DNA of 64,000 bases from Paraburkholderia sp. DHOC27 (GCF_003429005.1 NZ_QVQV01000008.1:372001-436000); one strand, 5' to 3'. Numbered from the stretch's first letter, positions 8,697-17,426 are shown. Translations and numbers: made by a program. Notes: a model not told the origin generated them from the letters alone.

Positions 8697-9457
8697 CGCG
8701 GCGCCAGAACCAGCGGTTGCAGTTGCGGCAGGATTTCCGTACGGGCCCGCACGACATCGTTCGGGAAGTCGATTTCGACCCACGGCGAACCCGTGACATC
8801 GGCCGTATCGAACACCTGGCTGCGTTCCAGCAGCAGGTCGCGCACCGCTTCTTCGTGGGGCATGTTGGCGCGATCGCTGTCGATGTAACCCGCTACGATC
8901 TCCGCGAAGCGCCGCGCCGTTTCTTCCTGGAAGCGGAAGAAGCCCACCGACTCGCCAATCGTGTCGTAGTCGATGTTGACAGCCAGTTGCTTGCGCAGCT
9001 CGACCGGCACGCCGTCTTTCAGGCACAGCTTGACGGGCTCGTCGCCCGCTTCGAAGTCACGGTCGATCAGCAGACGGTTCACCGTCTCGCCCGCCACCAG
9101 GGCGTTCAGGATGCGCTCGTCGTACAGCACGTCGGCGTCCATCAACAGGACGTCGCCACCGCGCGTCAGCGGATCAGCCACCGTGTGCACCGTCAGCACG
9201 CTGCCGAGGTCGAAACGCGGGTTGATCACGATCTCGACCGGGTGCGGCCAGTTGATGCGCTTCAGTTCGGCCTCGACCAGCCCCGGCTGAAAGCCGAGCG
9301 CCAGCACGACGTCCGTCACGCCGGCCGTCTCCAGCATCTGCAGATGCCGTTCGAGCAGGCTCACGCCGTCGAACTGCAACAGACACTTCGGAAACTGCTC
9401 ACCCGGCGGGAGCTGAAGACGCAGGCCCAGGCCCGCAGCGAGAATGATGGCACGCAT
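8693..9457 (-). CDS. NTP-transferase-domain nucleotidyltransferase (probable sugar/alcohol-phosphate cytidylyltransferase)
   Basis: A 254-residue protein with a GT-A-like nucleotidyltransferase fold. It opens with IILAAGLGLRLQ and reaches FPKCLL (Lys24), the diverged GxGxRL...PK nucleotide-binding signature. Metal-binding DAD is at 107-109 in LLMDADVLYDE. It resembles the family that activates phospho-alcohols such as inositol-phosphate or phosphocholine with CTP. That it uses CTP is inferred from the neighbouring CDP-alcohol phosphotransferase gene. It is the last gene of a four-gene operon, 12 bp after the flippase-like gene, with AAGGA before its ATG. Confidence 0.85.
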   Translation of the reverse strand: MRAIILAAGLGLRLQLPPGEQFPKCLLQFDGVSLLERHLQMLETAGVTDVVLALGFQPGLVEAELKRINWPHPVEIVINPRFDLGSVLTVHTVADPLTRGGDVLLMDADVLYDERILNALVAGETVNRLLIDRDFEAGDEPVKLCLKDGVPVELRKQLAVNIDYDTIGESVGFFRFQEETARRFAEIVAGYIDSDRANMPHEEAVRDLLLERSQVFDTADVTGSPWVEIDFPNDVVRARTEILPQLQPLVLAPR

Positions 9458-9469
9458 GCGCGGTCCTTA

Positions 9470-10486
9470 TCAGAAATGGTTTGAGTCGACGGCCGGCACA
9501 CGCGTTGCGCGCCGCCGCTGCCAGTTGCGTTCACTGAAATGCAGGTACAACAGGCCCGGAAGTCCGAGCAGAAGTTCGCGCGCCCGCTTGGCGAGCGACA
9601 GCGCCAGCGCCGCATCCGGCGGCAGCCCGACGAGCGGCGCGAGCAGCAGATAGCCGCCCTCCTGCACACCGAGCGAACCCGGAATCGCGAAGGCCGCGCC
9701 GCGAATGGCCTGGCCGATGCTCTCGAGCAGCAAGGCGTCCACCCAGTCCACCGGATGGCCCAGGAAACGCAGCGCGAGCCACACTTCGGCCGTGCCGACG
9801 ATCCAGCCCACGAGGCTCAGCGCAAAGCTCGACGCCACCCGGCCGCGATCGCGGTACAGCGCCTGCACGGCGCCGTCCACCGCATCGGCACGCGTGGTGA
9901 GCGCCGACCAGTCGCGCTTGCCGAACACCTTGGCGACCACGCGCAGCAGCCGGCCGAACAGGCCGTTACGTTGCGCAAAGAAGAACAAGGCGATCATACC
10001 GGCCAGCACGCCCGTTGCAATAAAGGTCGCGGTACGCAGATCGTGCAGCGCGCCCTGTGCCGCGTACGCGCCGAACAGCAGCAGCCCGAGTACCGCAAAG
10101 ACGATCTGCGACAACGCCTGCAAGGTCGTGCTGACCGTGATGGTCGCCGCCGCGTCGCGCATCGACATGCCGCGCTGCGTCAGTTGCCGGACGATCACCA
10201 CCGGGCCGCCAATCTGGCCAGCGGGCAAAAGACTGTTGACCGATTCGCCGGTCCAGCGCGCGAGCAACGCGTCGACGGGCCGGACGTGGTCACGGCGACG
10301 GTCGATCAGCATCGTGATCGCGCCGGCGTCCAGCACCAGCGGTACGAGGTGGAATGCAGCGACGAGCGCGAGACCCCAGCCCGCCACCATCAGCGTGGAT
10401 GTCACCGAGCCGAGGCCCTGCCACGCCAGCAGCGCGACGAACAGCGCCACGCCGATCGTCAGCAGGATGACAGCCGCGCGAGTCAT
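9470..10486 (-). CDS. UPF0104/AglD-like flippase-fold integral membrane protein
   Basis: A 338-residue polytopic protein of the lysylphosphatidylglycerol-synthase transmembrane-domain family, which also includes HpnL and AglD. Diagnostic stretches are WTGESVNSLLPAGQIGGPVVIVRQL near residue 80 and the C-terminal IPGSLGVQEGGYLLLAPLVGL. Family members are thought to move lipid-linked molecules across the membrane or to host lipid modification. The ATG at 10486 overlaps the preceding dioxygenase stop codon as ATGA, so translation is coupled. The operon context suggests it handles the product of the CDP-alcohol phosphotransferase. Squalene or hopanoid genes are absent nearby. Confidence 0.82.
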   Translation of the reverse strand: MTRAAVILLTIGVALFVALLAWQGLGSVTSTLMVAGWGLALVAAFHLVPLVLDAGAITMLIDRRRDHVRPVDALLARWTGESVNSLLPAGQIGGPVVIVRQLTQRGMSMRDAAATITVSTTLQALSQIVFAVLGLLLFGAYAAQGALHDLRTATFIATGVLAGMIALFFFAQRNGLFGRLLRVVAKVFGKRDWSALTTRADAVDGAVQALYRDRGRVASSFALSLVGWIVGTAEVWLALRFLGHPVDWVDALLLESIGQAIRGAAFAIPGSLGVQEGGYLLLAPLVGLPPDAALALSLAKRARELLLGLPGLLYLHFSERNWQRRRATRVPAVDSNHF

Positions 10487-11319
10487 GTGCCAGCCCTTTT
10501 GCGCTTGCCGAGCTGACTGAACACCTGACGAAAGCCGAAGTACGCCACCGCGTCTTTCATGTTCGAGATGAAACGGCGCCACGGCCGCATGTTCGGGTCG
10601 GTTACGTATTCGAAGGTCAGCGACACGCGCATTTCATTCGGACCGGCCGGCGTGATGCGATGGCGCAGTTTATCGCCGTCAAAAAACACCAGGCCACCGG
10701 GCGGAATCTGCACCGAGCCGGGAACATCGGCAACCTCGGGGTTGCGTGTGTGCAATTCGTAGTCGAGCCGGCACGACGACTCGTCGATCACACCCAGCAG
10801 CAGCGTGTAGCGACGGCCATCGTAGTACGACGTATCGTAGTGCCAGCCAATATGGTCGCCGGCACGCGTGTAGTAATACAGCGCGTAGGCGTGCGGGTCG
10901 TCGGCGGGCGAAACCATCAGCTTGTCGCCGCTCAACTGCTCGAGCCAGCCGATCAGTTCTTTCGACCGATACAGCTCCGCGATGAACGGCGCGAGACGGT
11001 CGATCATATGACGGCTCACGCTGCCGCCCTGCTTGTGGCCCGGCAGATAATTGCGGTTGACTTCGTCGAGCAGCGCGCGGGCGTGATGCACCAGTTGCGC
11101 CGTGACTTCGGGCGCGAGGAAGTCTTCGAGGTACAGGAATGCGCCCTGATCCGCGAAGTCCTTGCGCAGGCGGTCGGTATTCAGCGCATGCGTGCGGCTC
11201 GCCACGGCGCGATCGGGGTCCGGCGCGGGCGAAGAACCGGCGCTAACAGTGGATGTCGACGCTGAGCGATCGTGCGAAGCCCGCCGAGCCGCGACCTCTT
11301 CTTCGGCGGGCGTACTCAT
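10483..11319 (-). CDS. Fe(II)/2-oxoglutarate-dependent hydroxylase (HalD/BesD-like fold, HxD intact)
   Basis: A 278-residue cupin-type dioxygenase. The iron site reads His160-Tyr-Asp162 in IGWHYDTSYYDG, with distal His220 in KLRHRITP and Arg231 in EMRVSLTFEY as the likely 2-oxoglutarate clamp. It resembles the HalD/BesD group, but the carboxylate ligand is kept, so hydroxylation rather than halogenation is predicted. The N-terminal 45 residues are low-complexity and polar. Start and stop overlap the neighbouring genes by four bases (ATGA) on both sides. The substrate is unknown; operon logic points to a head group or lipid made by the flanking enzymes. Confidence 0.85.
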   Translation of the reverse strand: MSTPAEEEVAARRASHDRSASTSTVSAGSSPAPDPDRAVASRTHALNTDRLRKDFADQGAFLYLEDFLAPEVTAQLVHHARALLDEVNRNYLPGHKQGGSVSRHMIDRLAPFIAELYRSKELIGWLEQLSGDKLMVSPADDPHAYALYYYTRAGDHIGWHYDTSYYDGRRYTLLLGVIDESSCRLDYELHTRNPEVADVPGSVQIPPGGLVFFDGDKLRHRITPAGPNEMRVSLTFEYVTDPNMRPWRRFISNMKDAVAYFGFRQVFSQLGKRKRAGT

Positions 11320-12002
11320 CGGCTAACCTGCATCTGACTGGTTGCAGCCGCAGCGGGGCTGGCAACGCGCCGCAACGCGCGACGATAGTCCAGCACCACC
11401 CACACGGCGAACAGCGGCGCGCCAATCGACGCAGCCACGATGAACGGCGTCACGCCACCGAACAAGGTGACGAGGGGCAACAGATACAGCACGTCTTCGG
11501 TCTCGAAGCCACCCACCGAAGCCTGCCTGGTGCCGGCTTTGCCCGCGAGATCTTCGATGCGCATGCGCAGGAAGAAGATGATCGCCACCGCCACCCCCGA
11601 CAGTCCGCCCAACGCCATGCCCGGTGCGACGTGACCGGCCACATGCACGGCGCCGATGCCCGTTCCGAGGCCGACGAACAGCATCACGGTGACGAGCGCG
11701 TCGCACGCGAGATCGTAAAAATGACCGATCTTGCTCGACTTGCCGCTGATGCGCGCGAGTTCGCCGTCAGTGTGGTCGACGAAATTCGACAACACGATTA
11801 GCAGCGCGCCCACGTTGGCCCACGTAAATCCGCCACGGGCCAAGGCCAGTGCGCCCGCAACGCCGATCAACAGACGCAGCGTGGTGAGATGATTCGGTGT
11901 GACAGACGTGTGAACGAGAGGCGTGACGAGCCGTCGTGCCAGCCGCGCATCCCAGGTGCGTGGGAGCGGGACGTTTTTAGGGGTGGATGGTTGCGAAGTC
12001 AT
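11316..12002 (-). CDS. CDP-alcohol phosphatidyltransferase family protein
   Basis: First gene of the operon. The 228-residue membrane enzyme carries the complete CDP-AP motif D-x2-DG-x2-AR-x8-G-x3-D-x3-D at residues 76-101 (from VDHTDGELAR to YDLACD), followed by several hydrophobic helices. Such enzymes move a phospho-alcohol between a CDP-linked donor and an acceptor alcohol, as in phospholipid or di-inositol-phosphate synthesis. Both donor and acceptor are unknown here. The ATG at 12002 has only a weak ribosome site. Together with a downstream nucleotidyltransferase it forms a probable CDP-activation and transfer pair, comparable in logic to fused IPCT-DIPPS enzymes. Confidence 0.88.
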   Translation of the reverse strand: MTSQPSTPKNVPLPRTWDARLARRLVTPLVHTSVTPNHLTTLRLLIGVAGALALARGGFTWANVGALLIVLSNFVDHTDGELARISGKSSKIGHFYDLACDALVTVMLFVGLGTGIGAVHVAGHVAPGMALGGLSGVAVAIIFFLRMRIEDLAGKAGTRQASVGGFETEDVLYLLPLVTLFGGVTPFIVAASIGAPLFAVWVVLDYRRALRRVASPAAAATSQMQVSR

Positions 12003-12275
12003 AACCCGGAAATATATACGGGAATCGAAAGACTTGCATTTCCGCGACCGTTTTGGCTTGCGCTTTTACCACGGTCACGTGGTATTCCCTTGTGCTTCAG
12101 CAAGAATGGCTGAACGTTGGTAAAGTGCGAATCCAGTTGCGCCGGTCAGCCTGTTTCATCTCGCCGTGCAACCCCGCGTGGCGGCGCTTTCGCCCACTTT
12201 TCGAGGTGCCTCGAGCGCCTGCCCGTTTGCGAACCGCTACTGAACCGCTACTGTATACCCGCAACTCCGAAGCTC

Positions 12276-12710
12276 ATGAAGCACGTTTTCTCCACCGCCA
12301 TCATTGCACTCAGCGCCGCTGCGTTGCCGCTTGCCGGCCACGCAGCCGAGCTCGATGCGGCGCTCGCCTGCAATGAGTCGGGCCACCAGTTCATTGCGGA
12401 TCTGGCCGCGCAACAACTGATCGAGCCAACCCCGATGCGCGTGGAGCGTAATTCGATCAACGCATTCAAGCCGGCCAAGGGCGCCGACCTCAGCGCCTTC
12501 GGCTTCCATGTGTTTGCCGTGGTGGGCTTCGAGAAAGACGACCCGATGTTCCGCACCGGCGACGGCGAACCGCTCGCAAACTCCGCGTATGGCGCCGTGG
12601 TATTCGGCGGCGACAACGCCGTGCAGGACGCGGTCACGCGCGGCGGCAGCAACGCCATCGTTCATCACGTCGCGCCCCATGTGACCGCGATCTTCTGCAA
12701 GCGCGACTGA
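12276..12710 (+). CDS. Exported hypothetical protein
   Basis: A 144-residue protein with a clear signal peptide (MKHVFSTAIIALSAAALPLAGHAAE, cut after GHA). The mature part has two cysteines (ACNES near its start and IFCKRD at the end), likely joined by a disulfide in the periplasm. I recognise no domain. The middle (FGFHVFAVVGFEKDDPMFR) is amphipathic beta-like. It stands alone, divergent from the four-gene operon and convergent with the next gene. The ATG at 12276 is chosen because the signal peptide begins there. Confidence 0.75.
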   Translation: MKHVFSTAIIALSAAALPLAGHAAELDAALACNESGHQFIADLAAQQLIEPTPMRVERNSINAFKPAKGADLSAFGFHVFAVVGFEKDDPMFRTGDGEPLANSAYGAVVFGGDNAVQDAVTRGGSNAIVHHVAPHVTAIFCKRD

Positions 12711-12774
12711 CGGGCTGCATCACGCGCCTGACCCAACAGGCTGGACCCAATCACGCGTTCAACGACAGACGTGA

Positions 12775-13320
12775 CTAGCCGGGCCGGCGAAAACCGCTTT
12801 CCACCCACGCTGCCGCATTCGCCTTGCCGAGCTTGAAATTCGGCGCCACCTTCACCTGGGCGAGTTGTTCGCCGAATGCGTCGAAGGCCGTCAGCAACGC
12901 GTAGGGATCGTCCTCGCTCGGCACGATATCCAGCGTGACGGCCAACTCGCCCTCGCCGGCGGGGGCATCTACCATGACCCGCTTGTGCAGCATGGCATGC
13001 AACTGCTGCTCATGACGCCGCAGTACTTCCGAGGCCGTCTTCACCAGTGTATTGAAAGCACTGGTGTCGAGCGGCTTGGGATTCTTCTTGTCACGTCCCA
13101 TTGTCCACGGGCCGACCAGCGCCGGTTCCGGCTCGCCGTCCTTGATCATTTCCACCGCCCAGCCATCGTCGTCTTCATTCTTGATGACCCGCGCGGTCCA
13201 GCCGTCGTCCTGCCACAAACGGGCTTCGTGCACGGCATCCGGGCTCGCGGTGGTGTCGGGCATCTCGTCCGGGGCGGAGTCTGCTGCGGGGTTCAACGAA
13301 GGAAGATTCGGCTCAGTCAT
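12775..13320 (-). CDS. Hypothetical cytoplasmic protein
   Basis: A 181-residue acidic protein. The first 35 residues are Pro/Asp/Ala-rich and probably disordered. A compact domain follows, with WTARVIKNEDDDGWAVEMIKDGEPEPALVGPWTMGRDKKNPKP in the middle and a helical stretch FNTLVKTASEVLRRHEQQLHAMLHK. I do not recognise the family and find no catalytic motif. It has no signal peptide or membrane segment. It is monocistronic, with its start at the ATG at 13320. Confidence 0.7.
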   Translation of the reverse strand: MTEPNLPSLNPAADSAPDEMPDTTASPDAVHEARLWQDDGWTARVIKNEDDDGWAVEMIKDGEPEPALVGPWTMGRDKKNPKPLDTSAFNTLVKTASEVLRRHEQQLHAMLHKRVMVDAPAGEGELAVTLDIVPSEDDPYALLTAFDAFGEQLAQVKVAPNFKLGKANAAAWVESGFRRPG

Positions 13321-13514
13321 GGCGGGTTCACTCAGATCGGGGCAGGTTCAGCGCAAAGGCTATGCAAGGCCTGAATTCTACCTGCCCAGGTGACCCAAAA
13401 GACCGGCGCGGAATCGCCCCAGGCCAATTGGCAGAGGGTGCGGGGATTATTTCTCCAAATGGAATGGTATTTTTCCCATTGGCACGGAACTTATTATGTT
13501 AATTAATACAGAAT

Positions 13515-13540
13515 AAAAAAACGCGACCCGGAGGTCGCGT
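13515..13540 (-). terminator. Minus-strand rho-independent terminator
   Basis: An 8-bp stem ACGCGACC/GGTCGCGT (13521-13528 and 13533-13540) with loop CGGA, flanked on its left by six A residues. On the minus strand this is a hairpin followed by U6. It lies upstream of the porin and does not follow any annotated minus-strand gene, so it implies a short leftward transcript from 13541-13960. Confidence 0.65.
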
Positions 13541-13961
13541 ATAAATAGATGAAAAAGACACCCCTGGTCATGGGGTGAATTCATTGTAAAGGCACGTGAT
13601 TGCGGGCGCTAGCGGCATTCACCGGAAGAATGCCTTTCGGAAAACAGCACAATCGAATTTCTGACTGAATGTAAACGTCGATAACCCGCTCATCCTTGCC
13701 GGACGGGCGTCGCGCATGTGCAACAAGTAATACATTGACACACTTATAATATCCCGTAGCGAATAGCCAAAATCACTTTGTTTACGCGCACTTAGAAGCT
13801 CCGAAATCATATTTCCCAATTGAGCAAAGCATTGTTGCGTCGAATAGAGTTATCGGATTCATCAGGGGGAATACACTTCGCTGCGAATCACCGGGAACCG
13901 GCGGCATCAGCGGAATTCCCTGGGCATCGATTCTTTACAGACTGACTCGGAGTTAAAAAGC
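13541..13961. other. AT-rich upstream region of the porin gene
   Basis: Together with 13321-13520 this is a 641-bp spacer without a firm gene. A TATAAT motif occurs near 13745, and GGAG stands before the porin start. A minus-strand frame of about 63 codons (ATG at 13810, stop at 13619) ends upstream of the minus-strand terminator. Its codon use is unlike the neighbours, and I would not call it a gene without expression data. Confidence 0.4.
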
Positions 13962-15119
13962 ATGAAAAAAACCCTCATCATTGCTGGCGTCATGGGCGCG
14001 TTCGCCATCAACGCTCACGCGCAAAGCAGCGTCACCCTGTACGGCACGCTGGACGCGGGCCTCGTCTACGCGAACAACGAAGGCGGCCACAACAACTGGC
14101 AACAAGGCAGCGGCTCGGTGTCGGACACCTACTTCGGTCTGCGTGGCAGTGAAGACCTGGGCGGCGGTCTGCATGCCATCTTCACGTTGGAAAGCGGCTT
14201 CAACCTGAACAGCGGCAAGTTCACCGAAAGCAACACGCTGTTCAACCGTCAAGCCTTCGTCGGTCTGCAAAGCGACCAGTACGGCACGCTGACGCTCGGC
14301 CGCCAGTACGACTCCGTGGTCGACTACCTCGGCCCGCTGTCGGAAGCAGGTTCGGGCTACGGCAACAACCTCGCAGCGCACCCGTTTGACAACGACAACC
14401 TGGACAATTCGTTCTCGATCAAGAACGCGGTCAAGTACCAGAGCGCGAACTATGCAGGTTTCCGTTTCGGCGGCCTGTACGGCTTCAGCAACGACGCTGG
14501 CCAGTTCTCGAACAACCGCGCATGGAGCGCGGGCGCTTCGTATAACAACGGTCCGTTGAACGTCGCTGCCGCTTACCTGCAACTGAACAATTCGCTGACC
14601 AACGCCAACACGGGCGGTGCAACGTCCCCGGGCGACGGCAACAACGCCAACCTGACGGCAGCCCTGCAACGCACCTACGGTGTGGGCGCGAACTACGCCT
14701 ACGGCCCGGCAACGGTCGGCCTGCTGTACACGCACACGCAGGACAACAACGTGATTGCCGGTGCACAGAACGGCACCGCGTTCACGATCCCGACGGGCAT
14801 GAACCTGCATCTGGACAACTACGAAATCAACGGCAAGTATGCGCTGACGCCGGCTCTGAGCCTCGCAGCAGCCTACACGTTCACCGACGGCCGCGTGACG
14901 GGTTCGCAAGGTACGGGTGATCCGAAGTGGCACACGGTGTCGCTGCAGGCTGACTACTCGCTCAGCAAGCGTACCGACGTGTACGTGGAAGGCGTGTACC
15001 AGCATGCTTCGGGCGAGTTCGGCGATGCCGGCTCGAACGTAGCGATGATCAACACGCTGTCGCCGTCGTCGACCGCGAACCAGGTCGCCGCAACGGTGGG
15101 TCTGCGTCACCGCTTCTAA
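13962..15119 (+). CDS. Gram-negative general porin (Porin_4 type)
   Basis: Outer-membrane trimeric beta-barrel channel of 385 residues. The signal peptide MKKTLIIAGVMGAFAINAHA is followed by mature QSSVTLYGTLDAGL, the classic betaproteobacterial porin start. Typical segments include GLRGSEDLGGGLHAIFTLESGF, the NRQAFVGLQSDQYGTLTLGRQYD block, and the C-terminal ATVGLRHRF ending in Phe that the BAM complex recognises. GGAG precedes the start. It is strongly terminated downstream and long-leadered upstream, which suggests a highly expressed single gene. It is distinct from the second porin at 22542-23690. Confidence 0.95.
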   Translation: MKKTLIIAGVMGAFAINAHAQSSVTLYGTLDAGLVYANNEGGHNNWQQGSGSVSDTYFGLRGSEDLGGGLHAIFTLESGFNLNSGKFTESNTLFNRQAFVGLQSDQYGTLTLGRQYDSVVDYLGPLSEAGSGYGNNLAAHPFDNDNLDNSFSIKNAVKYQSANYAGFRFGGLYGFSNDAGQFSNNRAWSAGASYNNGPLNVAAAYLQLNNSLTNANTGGATSPGDGNNANLTAALQRTYGVGANYAYGPATVGLLYTHTQDNNVIAGAQNGTAFTIPTGMNLHLDNYEINGKYALTPALSLAAAYTFTDGRVTGSQGTGDPKWHTVSLQADYSLSKRTDVYVEGVYQHASGEFGDAGSNVAMINTLSPSSTANQVAATVGLRHRF

Positions 15120-15159
15120 GCAGTCTGCCTGACGGATCGCGCGGTCCGTCGAGGCACAA

Positions 15160-15198
15160 AACGCGCGCGTGACATCGTTCACGCGCGCGTTTTTTTAT
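15160..15198 (+). terminator. Rho-independent terminator of the porin gene
   Basis: A 13-bp stem (15160-15172 with 15179-15191), built on ACGCGCGCGTGA and its complement around the loop CATCGT, followed by a run of T residues. A smaller hairpin, GACGGA...TCCGTC at 15131-15150, lies between the porin stop codon and the main stem. Confidence 0.9.
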
Positions 15199-15292
15199 GC
15201 GCGTTTTTTGTGTGAAAGCTTGACACATGGCGCTCGAATTACGGCGCGCTCGCCGCTATACTCTGCGCAGCTAAATCCGGCGCGGCTCGACC

Positions 15293-15634
15293 ATGAATAA
15301 ACTCTGCTTCCTCACCCCTGCGGTTATTTTTCTCGCAGCCTGCGGCGCCTCGGGACCGACGCGCGACGCGTCGCAGCCCATCGTCTACTTCGCCTCGCAG
15401 CGCGCCCCATCGTATGTGGCCGCGTGCCTCGAAGACCGCCTGTCACGGGTGCGTAGTTCGTCAGTGGGCGGCGCCACTGAGCTCGCGGTGGGTTCGGATT
15501 CGAACACGGCTTATTTCGTGACGTTGACGCCAACCACGGTCGGCTCCGTGATCAAGGTGATGCGCCCGGCCAACGCGCCGGACGATCCGCCGGAACCGGA
15601 AATGCGCTTCGATATCGCGCGCTGCACGACCTGA
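15293..15634 (+). CDS. Small putative lipoprotein
   Basis: A 113-residue protein. The N-terminus MNKLCFLTPAVIFLAACGAS contains a lipobox (L-A-A-C17), so it is probably lipid-anchored after signal peptidase II cleavage. The mature part has two further cysteines (ACLEDRL, ARCTT) and no recognised domain. The ribosome site is weak. It stands alone between the porin terminator and a membrane protein gene. Confidence 0.72.
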   Translation: MNKLCFLTPAVIFLAACGASGPTRDASQPIVYFASQRAPSYVAACLEDRLSRVRSSSVGGATELAVGSDSNTAYFVTLTPTTVGSVIKVMRPANAPDDPPEPEMRFDIARCTT

Positions 15635-15837
15635 AGACGCGGCCTGCAATGTGCATCTCCAGATAGATTTGCACACGTCCTTTGCGGCGCCGCTTCCGCC
15701 TTGCGCGCCGCGCGCTCCTTCTGCTTTGCTTCTATATTTTTCGCGCGCGTAGCGCTGTCTTTTTGCGCGAGCTTCTGCGAAGATAGCCGCCCCTCGTATT
15801 CAACCGGCGCGCATGGCGCCGCGTCATTCTCTCGCCG

Positions 15838-16356
15838 ATGGCCTCCAGCAAAGCGCATCACGCAACCGGTTTCGCAGCCGGTGTCATCGCGGCTGCAATC
15901 GTTGCACGCAGCCACGCCAGCGGTCCATTTCACCTGTGGGTCATGTTGAGCTTCATTGCCGCGGTAGCGGGCGGCACGGCGCCGGACTGGCTGGAGGTGG
16001 CGTGGTGGACGCGCAAGCGGCGCCTGTGGGTCACGCATCGCACCATCACGCATTGGGGCATTGGCTGGATCGTGCTGCTGGTGTGCGCGTACCGCTGGCT
16101 TGGCTATCAGCATCCGCTCGCTGCGCTTGCATTCGGCTTTGCGTGTGGCGGACTGATGCATCTGCTCGCCGACTGGCCCAATCCGCTCGGTGTACCGTGG
16201 ATTGCCGGGCGTCACTCACTCAACTGGTGGAACAGCGGCCACTGCGATCTGCTGATCGTCGGGGCCTCGTGGGCCGCTGCGTGGATGGTGGCAGGACATG
16301 TCTGGCTGCATGGCGTGCATGGGTTTGCACTGCCACCGCATTGGCGCGCTGGATAG
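15838..16356 (+). CDS. YdjM-like metal-dependent hydrolase family membrane protein
   Basis: A 172-residue inner-membrane protein of the YdjM/DUF457 group. Family histidines and acids stand in SSKAHHATGF near the start, GGTAPDWLEVAWW, THRTITHWGIGW and GGLMHLLADWPNPLGVPW. This pattern predicts a metal site at the membrane surface; the biochemical role of the family is unsettled (E. coli YdjM is a LexA-regulated membrane protein). About four hydrophobic segments are visible. The ATG at 15838 lacks a good ribosome site, but upstream alternatives are in other frames. Confidence 0.8.
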   Translation: MASSKAHHATGFAAGVIAAAIVARSHASGPFHLWVMLSFIAAVAGGTAPDWLEVAWWTRKRRLWVTHRTITHWGIGWIVLLVCAYRWLGYQHPLAALAFGFACGGLMHLLADWPNPLGVPWIAGRHSLNWWNSGHCDLLIVGASWAAAWMVAGHVWLHGVHGFALPPHWRAG

Positions 16357-16418
16357 GGCTTAGAGCGGCTTCGGAGAGGATCGGATAGGGCCTTCGCCGC
16401 CCACCTGTCAAGCGGCGG

Positions 16419-16763
16419 TTACAGCGCCTCCTGGCACAGCGACATCATCTTCTGCACCATCGTGCTGGCTTCGTTGAGTTCCATCTCGTCGGTGAACAGC
16501 GCCTGCACGCTATGCAGCCGCACAGCGATACCTGCATCGAGCAGATCCTGGCTCGCAATTTTCAGCGCCAGTTGACCGATGAGCACACGGTCGAGCCAGA
16601 ACATCTTCGTCTCGTTTTTGTCGAGCCACTGACGGCAGCATTTCACCACGTGATCGACGCGCCACTCTCCGGTCAGCGCATACGATGCCGCGGCCACCGC
16701 GACCAGAAAACACAGCAGTTCGGGACGCGCGCTTGCCGCGTCGGAGAATTCGGGTTTTACCAT
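16419..16763 (-). CDS. Hypothetical small protein
   Basis: A 114-residue mostly helical protein without signal peptide. A hydrophobic stretch, ELLCFLVAVAAASYALTG, near residues 15-33 is followed by charged helices (VVKCCRQWLDKNETKMFWLDRVLIGQLALKIASQDLLD). The paired cysteines CC are notable. No family is recognised. It is convergent with the YdjM-like gene, with its start at the ATG at 16763. Confidence 0.6.
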   Translation of the reverse strand: MVKPEFSDAASARPELLCFLVAVAAASYALTGEWRVDHVVKCCRQWLDKNETKMFWLDRVLIGQLALKIASQDLLDAGIAVRLHSVQALFTDEMELNEASTMVQKMMSLCQEAL

Positions 16764-16891
16764 GCCTGACTGACCTCACTTCTCGCCACTTTGACGCTTC
16801 ACTTTGCTTCGACGCTTCATTTCCGGATGCTTACGTGTGGGCGAACCCGGGTATATCAACCCGTGTTTTGACCATGCCCTCATGCGCCGCG

Positions 16892-17230
16892 CTATGAAGG
16901 CGCGAACACCACCGCGCCAGCCTGCCCCACTTGGGCGAAGCTGCGAAAGAACCGGTAGGTCTCGCCTTCGCTAGTGATCAGATTAGCACCGGGGCGCGTA
17001 AAAGCCAGTATTTCACTGGCGATTCCCGCCGCAAGGGTGCCCTGCCGTTTCAGGGGATTTTCGTCGTCCGACGGATCGCCCAGCGAGACGGAGAACTCGC
17101 CCGTCTCCTGACGCATGATGACCACGGACTTGCCCTTGTCGAGCGAAAGCTCCAGGTACTTGACCAGTGTGCGCAGCGACTCCGGTGTCGCTTCCTGCGA
17201 ACCGTTCACCCAATCAGAAGCGGTAGTCAT
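16892..17230 (-). CDS. Hypothetical cytoplasmic protein
   Basis: A 112-residue soluble protein. It opens with MTTASDWVNGSQEATPESLRTLVKYLELSLDKGKS and then appears beta-rich (VVIMRQETGEFSVSLGDPSDDENP, NLITSEGETYRFFRSFAQVG). No recognised domain and no membrane segment. The ATG at 17230 has GGGGG upstream; longer in-frame readings lack support. It is separated from the amaA gene by a terminator, so it has its own promoter. Confidence 0.65.
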   Translation of the reverse strand: MTTASDWVNGSQEATPESLRTLVKYLELSLDKGKSVVIMRQETGEFSVSLGDPSDDENPLKRQGTLAAGIASEILAFTRPGANLITSEGETYRFFRSFAQVGQAGAVVFAPS

Positions 17231-17401
17231 TGTGCCCCCGTCAAAAGTTCCTGTTCCGCACGTTCGGCCACTTATCCGGGTCACTAACGCGGCCGCCCGC
17301 GCGGCTACCCGTGGTCCACCGTTGCAATATAACCGCTCGCGCGATGAACACCAACCTCCCGCGCGGGAACGATGAATTACCTTAGCAGGAAAAGCGGACA
17401 G

Positions 17402-17426
17402 AAAAAAAGCCCGGTGCAAACCGGGC
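17402..17426 (-). terminator. Minus-strand terminator downstream of the FAD oxidase gene
   Basis: The hairpin GCCCGGT-GCAA-ACCGGGC (7-bp stem, 4-nt loop) has seven A residues on its left, which become a U-tract on the minus-strand transcript. It lies about 50 bp after the stop codon of the oxidase gene. Confidence 0.8.

Noticed and set aside
10483..11319. Possible radical halogenase of the BesD/HalD type
   Set aside because: The iron site has His-x-Asp; halogenases of this group lack the Asp, so a hydroxylase is the better call.
13619..13819. Minus-strand frame of about 65 codons as a protein gene
   Set aside because: Codon use and composition do not resemble real genes here; only the adjacent terminator gives weak support, so it is kept as a finding and not annotated.
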